This document shows, in pieces, positions 34,591 through 43,217 of a stretch of DNA of 64,000 nucleotides (the stretch's first letter is position 1; each line of letters starts with the position of its first letter). The stretch lies in assembly GCF_000379765.1 (NCBI RefSeq), contig NZ_KB903431.1, forward strand, positions 737,767 to 801,766, read 5' to 3'. The stretch is from Flexithrix dorotheae DSM 6795 (GTDB taxonomy: Bacteria > Bacteroidota > Bacteroidia > Cytophagales > Flammeovirgaceae). The notes under the pieces are model-generated. The model had not been told where the DNA came from. It made no database searches and worked only from the letters and a program-made list of their open reading frames with translations. Both the position numbers and the translations under genes were made by a program.

Positions 34591-35428
34591 TGTGGTCTTC
34601 AATAATATTGAGAAGAAATTTAATGTCTTCCATTTCTTCCTTTTTTCCTTTTTTTTCAAATGAGATCATAAGTCCCTGTGTCAGCCTTCGGATAATATCA
34701 TAGTTAGTACAAGGCTCAAAATAATGAGGTTGTACTTCCATTTTTAATTGAGAAATGTAATTTTTTATATCTGATTTTGAAAAGATTAGCCCTTTATTAA
34801 AAGCATTAATATAAAACTGGATATTATCATTTTTGTAGGTAAGAATAAATAGATTGGGCAAATTCACACCATAAATTGGTAATTTTAATTTATTGGCAAT
34901 GAGCATATAAACAGCACAAAGCGTAGTTGGATTTCCTTTTTTCCGTGATAAAACCTGATTAATCATAGAATTATCAATAGAATGGAAATCTTTGGTTTCA
35001 GCCCTGAACTTTAACTTGTTGAATATTACCCCATTCAATACTTTTACCTGGTCGAATGGTTGCATGTCATATTTAAATTCCAGCCAGCATTCGTAATAGA
35101 GTTGCTCAATTTCGCTTTTCAGGGATTGATAACTCAAATCAGGATATTGGTAATTGGAAATTATCCACATGGCCTTAAGCAGGTTTTCCTGATCAGAATC
35201 CAGCCATTTTTTTAATCTTTTTACAATAGATTCAAACTGCATTTCCTGAATTAGACTTTGTAGCCTTTCCTGAACTTTAGGACTATCATTATTTTCCCAT
35301 TCCTCTTCCAGGAAAGGGATCACAGATTGACCTAATGAAGATAGTTTTTTATGAACATGAACGATTACCTCCTGATCCTCATCATCCAATAAGGAAACCA
35401 AAGCCTTTAATTCCTTCTGATCAAGCAT
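34583..35428 (-). CDS. SirB1-family transglutaminase-like protein
   Basis: A 281-residue soluble protein. The N-terminal part (1-105) is helical with HEAT-like character; the core (about 115-215) matches the Transglut_core2/SirB1 fold: FNKLKFRAETKDFHSIDNSM, VLSRKKGNPTTLCAVYMLIA and YGVNLPNLFIL. Most family members have P-G-H-F where this one has P-N-L-F, so the conserved His is lost and the domain may be a binding rather than a catalytic one. The end (about 230-281) is TPR-like helical. Possibly third gene of the siaC operon, 66 bases behind the coiled-coil gene. Confidence 0.65.
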   Translation of the reverse strand: MLDQKELKALVSLLDDEDQEVIVHVHKKLSSLGQSVIPFLEEEWENNDSPKVQERLQSLIQEMQFESIVKRLKKWLDSDQENLLKAMWIISNYQYPDLSYQSLKSEIEQLYYECWLEFKYDMQPFDQVKVLNGVIFNKLKFRAETKDFHSIDNSMINQVLSRKKGNPTTLCAVYMLIANKLKLPIYGVNLPNLFILTYKNDNIQFYINAFNKGLIFSKSDIKNYISQLKMEVQPHYFEPCTNYDIIRRLTQGLMISFEKKGKKEEMEDIKFLLNIIEDHKK

Positions 35429-35494
35429 ATTGAACCTTTTTGATTTTAATAATTGTAAAGATGTCTTGTTTATCCTAAAAACAAAAAAGAAATA

Positions 35495-35983
35495 CTATTT
35501 TGTTTTAGTAGCTTTTTTGAGAAGAATTTTTTCAACCACCATTTCCAATGGTTTTAAAAGGAGGGCAATAATTGCTTTTAACAGTAAACCAACAGCTACA
35601 TTATCCACATATCCTTCTATAATGGGCTCGATAAATCCTTCAGATAGAAGGAAAAGAATCACAGCAATTAAAAGTACAATTGTAGCTGCCTTTCTACTAA
35701 TTTTTGCCCGGGTAAGCAAATCGACAGTTTCCTGTAACTCCTGGTTTTGAAGAATGATTTTTTCGTTTGCCTTATTGAGTTTATTTTGAAGTCTGTCACT
35801 TACCGATGTGATTAGTTTAATCTCATCAAGTAATCTGCCATAGTTTTTGGTAAGACTGGAATATTCATCATAGATCTCGGGAGACTGACTTTCAAAAGTA
35901 TGTTTCATCACATTTTGTGAATGTGTGAAAACCTTTTGTTCTTTGTCAAAAATTAAATCATTTCTCCTGGATTTGCTTCTCAT
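35495..35983 (-). CDS. Coiled-coil membrane protein downstream of SiaC
   Basis: A 162-residue protein: a basic N-terminus, a long coiled coil (about 45-95, SVSDRLQNKLNKANEKIILQ), then two TM helices (about 98-116 and 128-148) and a basic tail. No family recognised. It follows the siaC-like gene by 39 bases in the same direction, so it may be the membrane partner or effector of that switch; this is an inference from position. Confidence 0.5.
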   Translation of the reverse strand: MRSKSRRNDLIFDKEQKVFTHSQNVMKHTFESQSPEIYDEYSSLTKNYGRLLDEIKLITSVSDRLQNKLNKANEKIILQNQELQETVDLLTRAKISRKAATIVLLIAVILFLLSEGFIEPIIEGYVDNVAVGLLLKAIIALLLKPLEMVVEKILLKKATKTK

Positions 35984-36022
35984 AGCTGACTTCTTATCAA
36001 AATTTCAACTTTTTGTAAAAAA

Positions 36023-36394
36023 TTAAAGCAGTGACATATAAATAGGTAAATTTATAATTGATTTAAAATCTTCTCCCGACTCTTGCATATCTTCATCATC
36101 TTCTTCATAAAACCAATTAATGAAAACATTATTTTTTTTATTGAGAGTTTCAAGTTTTCTAAAAACCTCAACCAGGCACTTTGACGAGCTGGTATTAAAA
36201 TATTCAAGTTTTACATCCAGAATGGTATTCATACTGGGATCTTTCAAATATTCATCAAGCCAATCATATAATGGCTGATAGAATTCAATTGAATTTTCCG
36301 GAATTGATCTGCCTTCGATTAGAAATCGACCTGATTCATTGTCCATTTCTAACCTTGGCGTTTTAGTAGTCCCTTCTTTAAAATATTTTTTCAT
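36023..36394 (-). CDS. SiaC-family (DUF1987) regulatory phosphoprotein
   Basis: A 123-residue protein if it begins at the Met at 36394 (MKKYFKEGTTKTPRLEMD), the family's usual start; the open frame extends 22 codons upstream. It has the DUF1987 layout: GRFLIEGRSIPENSIEFYQP, then LEYFNTSSSKCLVEVFRKLE. In Pseudomonas SiaC a Thr in this N-T-S-S motif is phosphorylated by SiaB and dephosphorylated by SiaA, and unphosphorylated SiaC activates a diguanylate cyclase. T68 is the equivalent residue here. No SiaA, SiaB or SiaD is in the window, so the input and target must lie elsewhere or be new. Confidence 0.8.
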   Translation of the reverse strand: MKKYFKEGTTKTPRLEMDNESGRFLIEGRSIPENSIEFYQPLYDWLDEYLKDPSMNTILDVKLEYFNTSSSKCLVEVFRKLETLNKKNNVFINWFYEEDDEDMQESGEDFKSIINLPIYMSLL

Positions 36395-36708
36395 AGCGGT
36401 TACGCTGTTTAAGCAGAAGTAGTTTTGAGCAATAAGCCTAATTGGTAAGAAAATTTGCATTTCCCTTTTAGATAAACCACGTATTCACATAATTATTTTT
36501 GAATAAGCCTAAAGTTCATGCCCGATATGGATATCTTACTAATTATGTGTAAGAAAAGAAGTGATTTGCAATATAAATCTTGCTTATGGGCAGTTTTTCC
36601 ACAGAATATATTACCTCTGTAAAACTAAAATTTCACCAATATAAAATTCAAAATATTGACTCAAACTATTTGGAAGGATGAACCAAAACGCAACAATTTG
36701 TTCAAATA
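36395..36708. other. Intergenic region, 314 bases
   Basis: Leader of the leftward siaC-like gene plus the 3' side of the S1-domain gene. It includes the 22 extra in-frame codons (36395-36460) judged untranslated. No terminator, RNA structure or consensus promoter stands out. Confidence 0.45.
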
Positions 36709-37542
36709 TTACATCTGGATGATTCCGCTTTCGCCAATCTCAATTTTCTTGTTTTTATAGAGATTACCAATTACCTTTTTGAAATACTTTTTGCTCATTT
36801 GAAATTCTTTCTTAATAACTTCCGCATCTGTTTTATCATTATACGGCAAAAAGCCTCCAACTTCTGCTAATTTTTCGAGAATGATTTTCCCATCGTCCTC
36901 AATATTATTTTCATGATAACCACTCTTTCTAAGTGTCAGGTCAATTTTTCCATCTTCCCTTATTTTTCCAATAAATCCTGTAAAAGAATCTCCAATGCCT
37001 ATTTTTCTAAATACTTCATTACGATATAAAACGCCCTGGTGTGAATTATTAATCAAGCAGGAATAACCAAGTGTGGTAATGTCATAAACCATCAAATTTA
37101 CTTCCTGACCTTCCTCAAGTCCATCTGGTGATTTCTTCAAAAAAGGTTTTAATTTTGACATTCCAATTAACCTGTTTGTCCTCCTGTCTAATCCAATTCT
37201 TACCACGTAGGTTTTTCCAATAGACATTCTTTTATATTGTTCGCTAAACGGAACCATCAGGTCTTTTAGTAATCCCCAATCCAGAAAAGCCCCAAATTTA
37301 TTGGTGTCCTTTACTTTTAAGGCTACAAAATCCCCCACAACGCCTTTTGGTAAAATTTCCGAAGCAATAATTCTGTCCTCAGAATCTGTATAAATAAATA
37401 CTTCCAGTTTTTCTCCAACCTGATGCTTAGATTTTGAGGAATTTGTGGGTAATAAAATTTCCTGTTCACCTGATTTTAAATAATAACCAAAATCTACTAC
37501 CTTACAGACTTCCAAAAGGTTAATTTCTCCTATTTTTGCCAT
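36709..37542 (-). CDS. CvfB-like S1 RNA-binding protein
   Basis: A 277-residue cytoplasmic protein with consecutive OB/S1-type domains. The first (about 1-65) starts IGEINLLEVCKVVDFGYYL; the second includes VGDFVALKVKDTNKFGAFLDWGL; the third has GQEVNLMVYDITTLGYSCLI. A winged-helix-like C-terminus (about 215-275, SKKYFKKVIGNLYKNKKIEI) completes the CvfB/YitL architecture. Staphylococcal CvfB influences virulence gene expression by RNA binding; here it is probably a translation or RNA-turnover factor. A TAACTTTG box sits about 32 bases upstream. Confidence 0.85.
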   Translation of the reverse strand: MAKIGEINLLEVCKVVDFGYYLKSGEQEILLPTNSSKSKHQVGEKLEVFIYTDSEDRIIASEILPKGVVGDFVALKVKDTNKFGAFLDWGLLKDLMVPFSEQYKRMSIGKTYVVRIGLDRRTNRLIGMSKLKPFLKKSPDGLEEGQEVNLMVYDITTLGYSCLINNSHQGVLYRNEVFRKIGIGDSFTGFIGKIREDGKIDLTLRKSGYHENNIEDDGKIILEKLAEVGGFLPYNDKTDAEVIKKEFQMSKKYFKKVIGNLYKNKKIEIGESGIIQM

Positions 37543-37574
37543 TCAATTATTGTTAAACTTTTTATTGTTGATTG

Positions 37575-37603
37575 CAAAGTTAAGTTTTAATTGTCCTCTA
37601 CAT
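37575..37603 (-). promoter_or_regulatory. Candidate promoter of the CvfB-like gene
   Basis: On the minus strand, TAACTTTG (37575-37582) matches the -7 consensus exactly; an ATG triplet 18 bases upstream (37601-37603) is one base from the TTG element. Confidence 0.35.
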
Positions 37604-37618
37604 AAAATTTAAATCATA

Positions 37619-38629
37619 ATGTCTGAATATAATTACCAAAGTCTTAAAAATCTAATTGAAATAGATTCTCCTTCAGGATATACCAGAAATGCGGCAAACT
37701 TTATCATGGATAAACTAAAATCATATGGTTATGCTCCATTTCTTACCAATAAGGGTGCTGTAAAATGTCATATAGGAGAAAACCCCAGGTTGGCCATTGC
37801 AGGGCATATTGATACATTAGGAGCCATTATTTCTAAAATTAATCCAAATGGAACGTTGTCTTTTTCTTTAATAGGAGGATTATCATTAAATAGTGCAGAA
37901 GGAGAATACGTAAATATTTATACTTTATCAGGAAAAAGATATACTGGAACTATTCTGCTGAATGATCCTGCTGCACATGCCAATAAAAATCTAAATTCTA
38001 CAGAAAGGGCCATTTCCAAAATGCACATTCGCCTTGATGAAGTAGTGAAAAATGGAGAAGAGGTTCAGGCTTTAGGGATTAATGTAGGCGATTTTGCCTG
38101 TTTGGATACAAATTATCAGGAAACAACGGCAGGTTTTATTAAGTCAAGATTTCTGGATAATAAAGCAGGTTGTTTTGTGATGTTAGAAATGGCCAGAATA
38201 CTTGCCGGTAAGCCAGTAAAAACTCCTGTTGAATTGTTTTTTTCCAACTATGAAGAAGTTGGACATGGCGCTGCAGGAGGTTTTGATAATGGAATTGAAG
38301 AATTGTTGGTAATTGATATGGGTGTAGTAGGGGATGCTTGTGAAGGAAAAGAAACCCATTGTTCAATTTGTGCCAAAGATTCCAGCGGACCTTATGATTA
38401 TGAAATGAGAAAGAAACTTGTTGAATTGGCAGAAGCATCAAATATCCCTTATAAAATCGATGTCTATCCCTTTTATGGTTCAGATGGTTCTGCAGCGCTA
38501 AGAGCCGGAAATAATTTCAGGGTCGGATTAATAGGCCCGGGGGTAGCTGCTTCCCATGGAAATGAAAGAACACATAAGCAAGGCATAGAAGCTACTATTG
38601 ACTTGTGCCTTGCTTATATCAATCAATAA
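37619..38629 (+). CDS. M42-family metallo-aminopeptidase
   Basis: A 336-residue cytoplasmic peptidase of the M42 (glutamyl aminopeptidase/TET) family. Dinuclear metal ligands are visible: AGHIDTLGAI (H and D), FLDNKAGC (bridging D), NYEEVGHGA (catalytic E and ligand E), IDMGVVG (D) and SHGNERTH (H). The segment between them holds the characteristic inserted beta domain. It removes N-terminal residues from peptides, probably as a dodecameric shell. It converges on exbD; a 12-bp inverted repeat and a terminator overlap its last codons. Confidence 0.9.
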   Translation: MSEYNYQSLKNLIEIDSPSGYTRNAANFIMDKLKSYGYAPFLTNKGAVKCHIGENPRLAIAGHIDTLGAIISKINPNGTLSFSLIGGLSLNSAEGEYVNIYTLSGKRYTGTILLNDPAAHANKNLNSTERAISKMHIRLDEVVKNGEEVQALGINVGDFACLDTNYQETTAGFIKSRFLDNKAGCFVMLEMARILAGKPVKTPVELFFSNYEEVGHGAAGGFDNGIEELLVIDMGVVGDACEGKETHCSICAKDSSGPYDYEMRKKLVELAEASNIPYKIDVYPFYGSDGSAALRAGNNFRVGLIGPGVAASHGNERTHKQGIEATIDLCLAYINQ

Positions 38630-38647
38630 AAATTCTGATTGTTTTTT
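38620..38647 (+). terminator. Intrinsic terminator of the M42 peptidase gene
   Basis: CAATCA (38620-38625) pairs with TGATTG (38636-38641), followed by TTTTTT. The stop codon lies in the loop. A larger 12-bp inverted repeat (38574-38585 / 38606-38617) lies just upstream in the coding end. Confidence 0.55.
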
Positions 38648-39221
38648 AATTTGATTCTGGACTATCCAGGGGTTCCGCTTCGGAAATCAACATAGGGAAA
38701 TTGGCTTTTCCTTTTTGGATTAATTCGTTTTCAAAGGGATTTTTTTTGTCCAAAGCCATGTATTGATCCTTATCCAGGCCAAGGGATTCAGCACGAAGTT
38801 GGTAATAACTCTTTTTTACCTCATCCAGCACTTTAATGTAGGTGGCGTAAGAAGTTCCCCTATGGCTTTGTATAGAAACAATTGCCTTTGATGGATTTTC
38901 AGAGAGTAAGGGATCTTTCCCATTGTTGGAAATAAAGGCTTTAGTTTTTTGATTTAAATCACCAATTGAAATCCTTTCCTCTTCAACCAATAATTCATCA
39001 TTTCCATTAATTAGGATTTTAAACAAATTTTTGTTTTTGATATCTACTATTTCTGGATTGTCAATTTTTGGGGGTAAAAGCATCATGATACCTTTTTCAG
39101 ATGCAATTGTAGTAGTAACCAAGAAGAAAATAAGCAGAAGAAAAGCAATGTCTGCCATTGAACCAGAATTGATTTCTACCTTTTTATTGCTTCTTTTTTT
39201 TAGCGTATTAATCATAACCAT
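38646..39221 (-). CDS. ExbD/TolR-family energy-transduction protein
   Basis: A 191-residue protein with a short cytoplasmic start, one TM helix (about 22-42, MADIAFLLLIFFLVTT) that carries the conserved membrane Asp, and a periplasmic domain. The family harvests proton-motive force with ExbB and passes it to TonB or other periplasmic partners. Bacteroidota ExbD proteins often have the long periplasmic end seen here. No exbB/tolQ or tonB gene is adjacent, so it must pair with components encoded elsewhere. Confidence 0.85.
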   Translation of the reverse strand: MVMINTLKKRSNKKVEINSGSMADIAFLLLIFFLVTTTIASEKGIMMLLPPKIDNPEIVDIKNKNLFKILINGNDELLVEEERISIGDLNQKTKAFISNNGKDPLLSENPSKAIVSIQSHRGTSYATYIKVLDEVKKSYYQLRAESLGLDKDQYMALDKKNPFENELIQKGKANFPMLISEAEPLDSPESN

Positions 39222-39228
39222 GGGGTTT

Positions 39229-39309
39229 AAGTGGAAAAAAAGTCCTGATAAAGGATTAACTAAAAGAATACAGCATACCAGGAGGATCGATATGCTGTAC
39301 TTTCCACTT
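39229..39309. repeat. Nested inverted repeats between exbD and the MORN-repeat gene
   Basis: Outer arms AAGTGGAAA (39229-39237) and TTTCCACTT (39301-39309) enclose a second perfect 9-bp pair TACAGCATA (39269-39277) and TATGCTGTA (39291-39299) and a 4-bp mini-hairpin TCCT/AGGA. The whole can fold as a three-way, cloverleaf-like structure of about 81 bases. It lies in the 133-base gap upstream of exbD. Confidence 0.5.
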
Positions 39310-39354
39310 ATAATGGTTATTTTAATAAAAGATACAGCTCTTTAGCATTAAAGC

Positions 39355-40935
39355 TTATTTCTTTTCTTCTTCTGGAATTTCTGTTTTTAATAACTCTCCT
39401 CTGTTATATTGCTCCTTCTTGAGCAATGTACCGGACTCATCAAAATACTGCCAAATATCTAACTTCTTATCCATGTATTGTCTTCCCATGCTTTCCACCT
39501 GGCCGTTTTCATAATAATTTTTGACCTCACCATAAATCAGGCCTTTGGCATTATAATTTACTTCTTGCTTCAATTTTTCAGGGTTGTCAAAATATGATTT
39601 TACTGTACCATTTAGTTTTCCATTGGTAAAAGGTTCCTCCTTTTTAAGGTTACCACTTTCATAATAAGAATTTCTGATACCCGATAACACCCCATTCTCA
39701 TAACTTTCAATTATGGAAGGCTTTCCGTTTGTATGGAAAAACTCCCATTTTCCAACCGGCTTATTTCCTTTTATTTCTATTTTGGATTTTACCACTCCAT
39801 TCGGATGAAAGGTCTCGGTTTTGGCATCTAATTCTTTGTTTTTGAAAATGGTTTTTTCCATTAATTCCCCACTTTCATAATACTTTAGGTTTTCCCCTTC
39901 CTTTTTACCATAAGCGTAATTAAATTCATGTTTTAACTTTCCACTGGAATAATAACCCTTATTTTCTCCATTCACCACTCCTCTAAGCATATTGCCCTCA
40001 AGAATTAAGATGCCTTTTTCATTGTAGGTTCGGAAAACGCCTGTTTTTTGACCATCCTCTGTTTCCATTACTGTTTTTTCCTGGCCATTTTCGAAATAGG
40101 TAGTGAAATTCCCATTCATTTTCCCATTTATGAAATTAGCTTTCGTCATTAAATTTCCATTTGGGAAATATGTTTTCACTAAACCATGTTCTTTTCCATT
40201 TCGGTAATTTATTTCTTCCTTTAGCGTACCATCTTCATAATATTTAGTGGTCAATCCATCTAATTCTCCTTCTTTAAAATGACTAATAGTTTCGGGAGTT
40301 TCATCTGGGTAACGCGTGAGAAATGTATCCTCCAATACATCCAAAGCATATTTGCCTTCTTGTAACACTTTTCCTTCTTTGGAATAAACCAGCACTTTTC
40401 CTTCTTTTTTATCTGCTTTGTAATTGTATTCTGCCATCAATTCTCCAGTTTCAAAATACTGAAGCATTTTTCCCTCTCTCATTCCATTTTTAAACTCTAC
40501 AGTTGCCTCTATTTTTTGGCTTGGGAAATACCTGGTCATTGTACCTTCAATTTTTCCCTCTACATAGTTGCATTTAACCATCGGGATTCCATGCTCATTA
40601 TATTTTACATAAGGGCCCACTATTTTTCCATTGTTATATTTATACTGAGCTTTTGGTTTCCCATTTTCATAAAACTCAAGATAGGGGCCATCCATTTTGC
40701 CTTCCTTATATGTTGTAGTCATTTCAAGACTATTCGAGCTGGCGTAAAACCTTTTAAATTCGCCTTCTATTTTATTGCTGTCATTGGGATCAATGTAGTA
40801 TTCAGCTTTCAAAATGGTTTTAGCAGGATCATGATAATCTCGTACCAACTGGTATTGCTGTCCAATTAAAACATTCGAAATAATTAAATTAAATATAGTA
40901 AATAGGAATGTTCCTGATTTCCTGTAATTTTTCAT
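39355..40935 (-). CDS. Exported MORN_2-repeat protein
   Basis: A 526-residue protein when started at the Met at 40935 (MKNYRKSGTFLFTIFNLIIS is a good signal peptide); the frame extends 12 codons upstream. After residue about 50 it consists of around twenty tandem repeats of 22-24 residues with the pattern YYENGKPKAQYKYNNGKIVG, typical of MORN_2 (YwqK-like) repeats. Such proteins form long beta-solenoid-like surfaces on the outside of Bacteroidota cells and in toxin-antitoxin immunity proteins; a specific role is not known. No partner toxin gene is adjacent. Confidence 0.85.
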   Translation of the reverse strand: MKNYRKSGTFLFTIFNLIISNVLIGQQYQLVRDYHDPAKTILKAEYYIDPNDSNKIEGEFKRFYASSNSLEMTTTYKEGKMDGPYLEFYENGKPKAQYKYNNGKIVGPYVKYNEHGIPMVKCNYVEGKIEGTMTRYFPSQKIEATVEFKNGMREGKMLQYFETGELMAEYNYKADKKEGKVLVYSKEGKVLQEGKYALDVLEDTFLTRYPDETPETISHFKEGELDGLTTKYYEDGTLKEEINYRNGKEHGLVKTYFPNGNLMTKANFINGKMNGNFTTYFENGQEKTVMETEDGQKTGVFRTYNEKGILILEGNMLRGVVNGENKGYYSSGKLKHEFNYAYGKKEGENLKYYESGELMEKTIFKNKELDAKTETFHPNGVVKSKIEIKGNKPVGKWEFFHTNGKPSIIESYENGVLSGIRNSYYESGNLKKEEPFTNGKLNGTVKSYFDNPEKLKQEVNYNAKGLIYGEVKNYYENGQVESMGRQYMDKKLDIWQYFDESGTLLKKEQYNRGELLKTEIPEEEKK

Positions 40936-41182
40936 AAGTAAATAAAATTGCAAGGTTTTAATATCGATCAAATCAAAATTTGTAAAATCCGGAATACCGT
41001 TTTATCCATTTGCCAAAGGAGGGCTAAAACATGAATCCCTTAATTTCTGGTAAAATTTGATCTATAGGCTTTTATTTGTTGGAATAATATAAAAAAAATA
41101 GGAATAAAATATTGAATCAGGTCTTGAAAAATTATCAATTTTTATGCCTTTAATAATTATAAAAATAATCATTTAACTATTT

Positions 41183-42280
41183 ATGAGCACTTTAAGTTTA
41201 GAAGGCGAAAAAATAAGGTTTAGTTTACTTAAAAATAATAACCCTTTTAAACCTGATACCTATGCCTATAAAACTGTGGAATTCTGTCAAAATTGGATGA
41301 AAGGAACAGATTCTTTTGAATTGATGACAAGTGGCTCAACAGGTCAACCCAAAAAAATCAAATTATTTAGAAAACAGTTGGAGAGTAGTGCCCGGTTAAC
41401 AATTAAAACGCTTCAATTGTCAGAAAAGGATCATGCCTTTATTTGTTTAAATACTGCATACATAGCCGGGATTATGATGCTAATTCGCAGTATGGAGGCC
41501 AACATGAAAATGACTGTGATCGAACCTACTTCAAGGCCTTTTCAATACGGTGAATTTAATGAAGAATTTACCTTTACAGCCCTGGTTCCCATGCAGGTGA
41601 AATTATCTATCAATAGCACAAAATCGGAGAGGAGAACCCTAAATAAATTTAAAACCATAATTATTGGAGGAGCTCCGGTGGATAGTTTTTTAAAAAATGA
41701 ATTAATTGAATTGAAACCAGCTATTTATGGAACTTATGGGATGACTGAAACAGTTTCTCACATTGCCCTCAAGAAACTTAATGGGCCTGATAAAGAAGAT
41801 TGTTTCCATACGCTAAATGAGGTGAAAATTAGTACAGACAAAAGAGGTTGTCTGATCATAAACGGTCCAATGACTTTAGGTAAAGACGTTATTACCAATG
41901 ATTTGGTTGAAATAATTGAGAATGATAAATTTAATTGGATTGGAAGATACGATAATGTGATAAACAGTGGAGGAATAAAAATTCAGGCTGAAGAACTTGA
42001 AGAAAAAATTCAGGCGATTTTAATTAAAATGGGGGAGGAGTGCAGGGTAATTGTTTTAGGTGTTCCCGATAGTTTACTTGGAGAAAAAGTTTGTCTGTTT
42101 TTAGAAAAAAACGATACTTATGGAGAATTTCGAAAAGTGTTTAAATCAATATTAAGGGCATCTTTAGGAAAATTTGAAATTCCTAAAATAATCCGGTTTA
42201 TAGATAAATTTCCTGAAACTCCTACCGGAAAGGTGGATAAAAAACAATTGCTACATTCAGCAATTAATTCATTTAGGTGA
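41183..42280 (+). CDS. menE: AMP-forming acyl-CoA synthetase, MenE-like
   Basis: A 365-residue ANL-superfamily adenylating enzyme, shorter than usual at the N-terminus. The P-loop LMTSGSTGQPKKIKLF (about 51-66), the aromatic A5 motif IYGTYGMTETVSHIAL, WIGRYDNVINSGGIKI (A8) and PETPTGKVDKKQL (A10 lysine) are all present. The compact size and the missing N-terminal half are typical of Bacteroidota o-succinylbenzoate-CoA ligases, which make menaquinone precursors. No other men genes are adjacent, so the substrate is inferred. Confidence 0.75.
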   Translation: MSTLSLEGEKIRFSLLKNNNPFKPDTYAYKTVEFCQNWMKGTDSFELMTSGSTGQPKKIKLFRKQLESSARLTIKTLQLSEKDHAFICLNTAYIAGIMMLIRSMEANMKMTVIEPTSRPFQYGEFNEEFTFTALVPMQVKLSINSTKSERRTLNKFKTIIIGGAPVDSFLKNELIELKPAIYGTYGMTETVSHIALKKLNGPDKEDCFHTLNEVKISTDKRGCLIINGPMTLGKDVITNDLVEIIENDKFNWIGRYDNVINSGGIKIQAEELEEKIQAILIKMGEECRVIVLGVPDSLLGEKVCLFLEKNDTYGEFRKVFKSILRASLGKFEIPKIIRFIDKFPETPTGKVDKKQLLHSAINSFR

Positions 42281-42437
42281 TGATGCTTATTAATTGTTTG
42301 AAATAAAACTTTCATCCATTTCCAGAAAGAAGTTAAAGCTGCAAATTTTAAAAGAAACTGAAACAATTTTTCATTAAATTTGAAACGAATCCATCCTGAT
42401 TTCAGGAATAAACTGACGTAGTATTTAAAATTTAAAT

Positions 42438-43211
42438 ATGTGCTTGATAACCTTTGCATGGGACACTGATCCAGATTATAAATTAATACTGGCTGCCAAC
42501 CGTGATGAGTTTTATAACAGACCTTCTACAAAAGCAGGTTTTTGGGAAGATGCTCCCGGCATACTTGCGGGAAGGGACTTAAAAGCTGGAGGAACCTGGC
42601 TGGGTTTAACCAAAACCGGAAAATTTTCTGCGATTACCAATTATAGAAATCCCTTTAAAGTAAAAGAAAACGCACCTACCAGAGGATTGTTACCGCTTTC
42701 ATATTTAAAAGGAACAACCGGACCTTTGGGTTATTTAAAGGCTCTCAAAGATGAAAGCTGGCAATACAATGGTTTTAATTTATTGGTTGGAACTATAGAT
42801 GCCATGTATCATTATTCAAATGTAGAGGATAAAATTAATCCATTAAAACCAGGTATTTATGGTCTAAGCAATGCACTTTTAAATACCAAATGGCCAAAGG
42901 TAGAAAAGGCCAAAGAGAGGTTAAAACAAACCATTGAGGCAGATTGGGATAGCCAGGTAATACTGGATATGATGTATGACCTGGAAAAGGCTAAAGATAG
43001 CGATTTACCAAAAACCGGAGTTACCCTGAAGTGGGAAAGGGAATTATCTCCTATGTTTATAAAAACACCTCATTATGGTACCTGTAATACTTCAGTGTTG
43101 TTGTTGAAAAGAAATGGACATATGAAGTTTGTAGAAAGAAGTTATTCTCCTCTTTCCGGTATAATTAAAGAACAAAAGTATGAGTTTGATGTACTAGGGC
43201 ATTTAAATTAG
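42438..43211 (+). CDS. NRDE/TANGO2-family protein
   Basis: A 257-residue protein with the family's N-terminal MCLITFAW, in which Cys2 is the expected N-terminal nucleophile residue, followed by LAANRDEFYNRPSTKAGFW (the N-R-D-E motif) and GGTWLGLTKTGKFSAITNYR. Relatives include eukaryotic TANGO2, linked to haem and lipid handling; bacterial function is unknown. It overlaps the convergent arsC-like gene by 9 bases. Confidence 0.9.
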   Translation: MCLITFAWDTDPDYKLILAANRDEFYNRPSTKAGFWEDAPGILAGRDLKAGGTWLGLTKTGKFSAITNYRNPFKVKENAPTRGLLPLSYLKGTTGPLGYLKALKDESWQYNGFNLLVGTIDAMYHYSNVEDKINPLKPGIYGLSNALLNTKWPKVEKAKERLKQTIEADWDSQVILDMMYDLEKAKDSDLPKTGVTLKWERELSPMFIKTPHYGTCNTSVLLLKRNGHMKFVERSYSPLSGIIKEQKYEFDVLGHLN

Positions 43212-43217
43212 CCCTAG
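43194..43217. other. Hairpin in the overlap of convergent genes
   Basis: CTAGGGC (43194-43200) and GCCCTAG (43211-43217) form a perfect 7-bp stem across the ends of the NRDE and arsC-like genes. No T run follows, so termination is uncertain. Confidence 0.4.

Noticed and set aside
39229..39309. Integron attC site
   Set aside because: Nested arms are suggestive, but the conserved GTTRRRY and RYYYAAC core sites are absent and no integrase or cassette array is near.
39355..40935. YwqK-type antitoxin of a toxin-antitoxin pair
   Set aside because: About twenty repeats with a signal peptide and no adjacent toxin gene; the repeats alone do not show antitoxin function.
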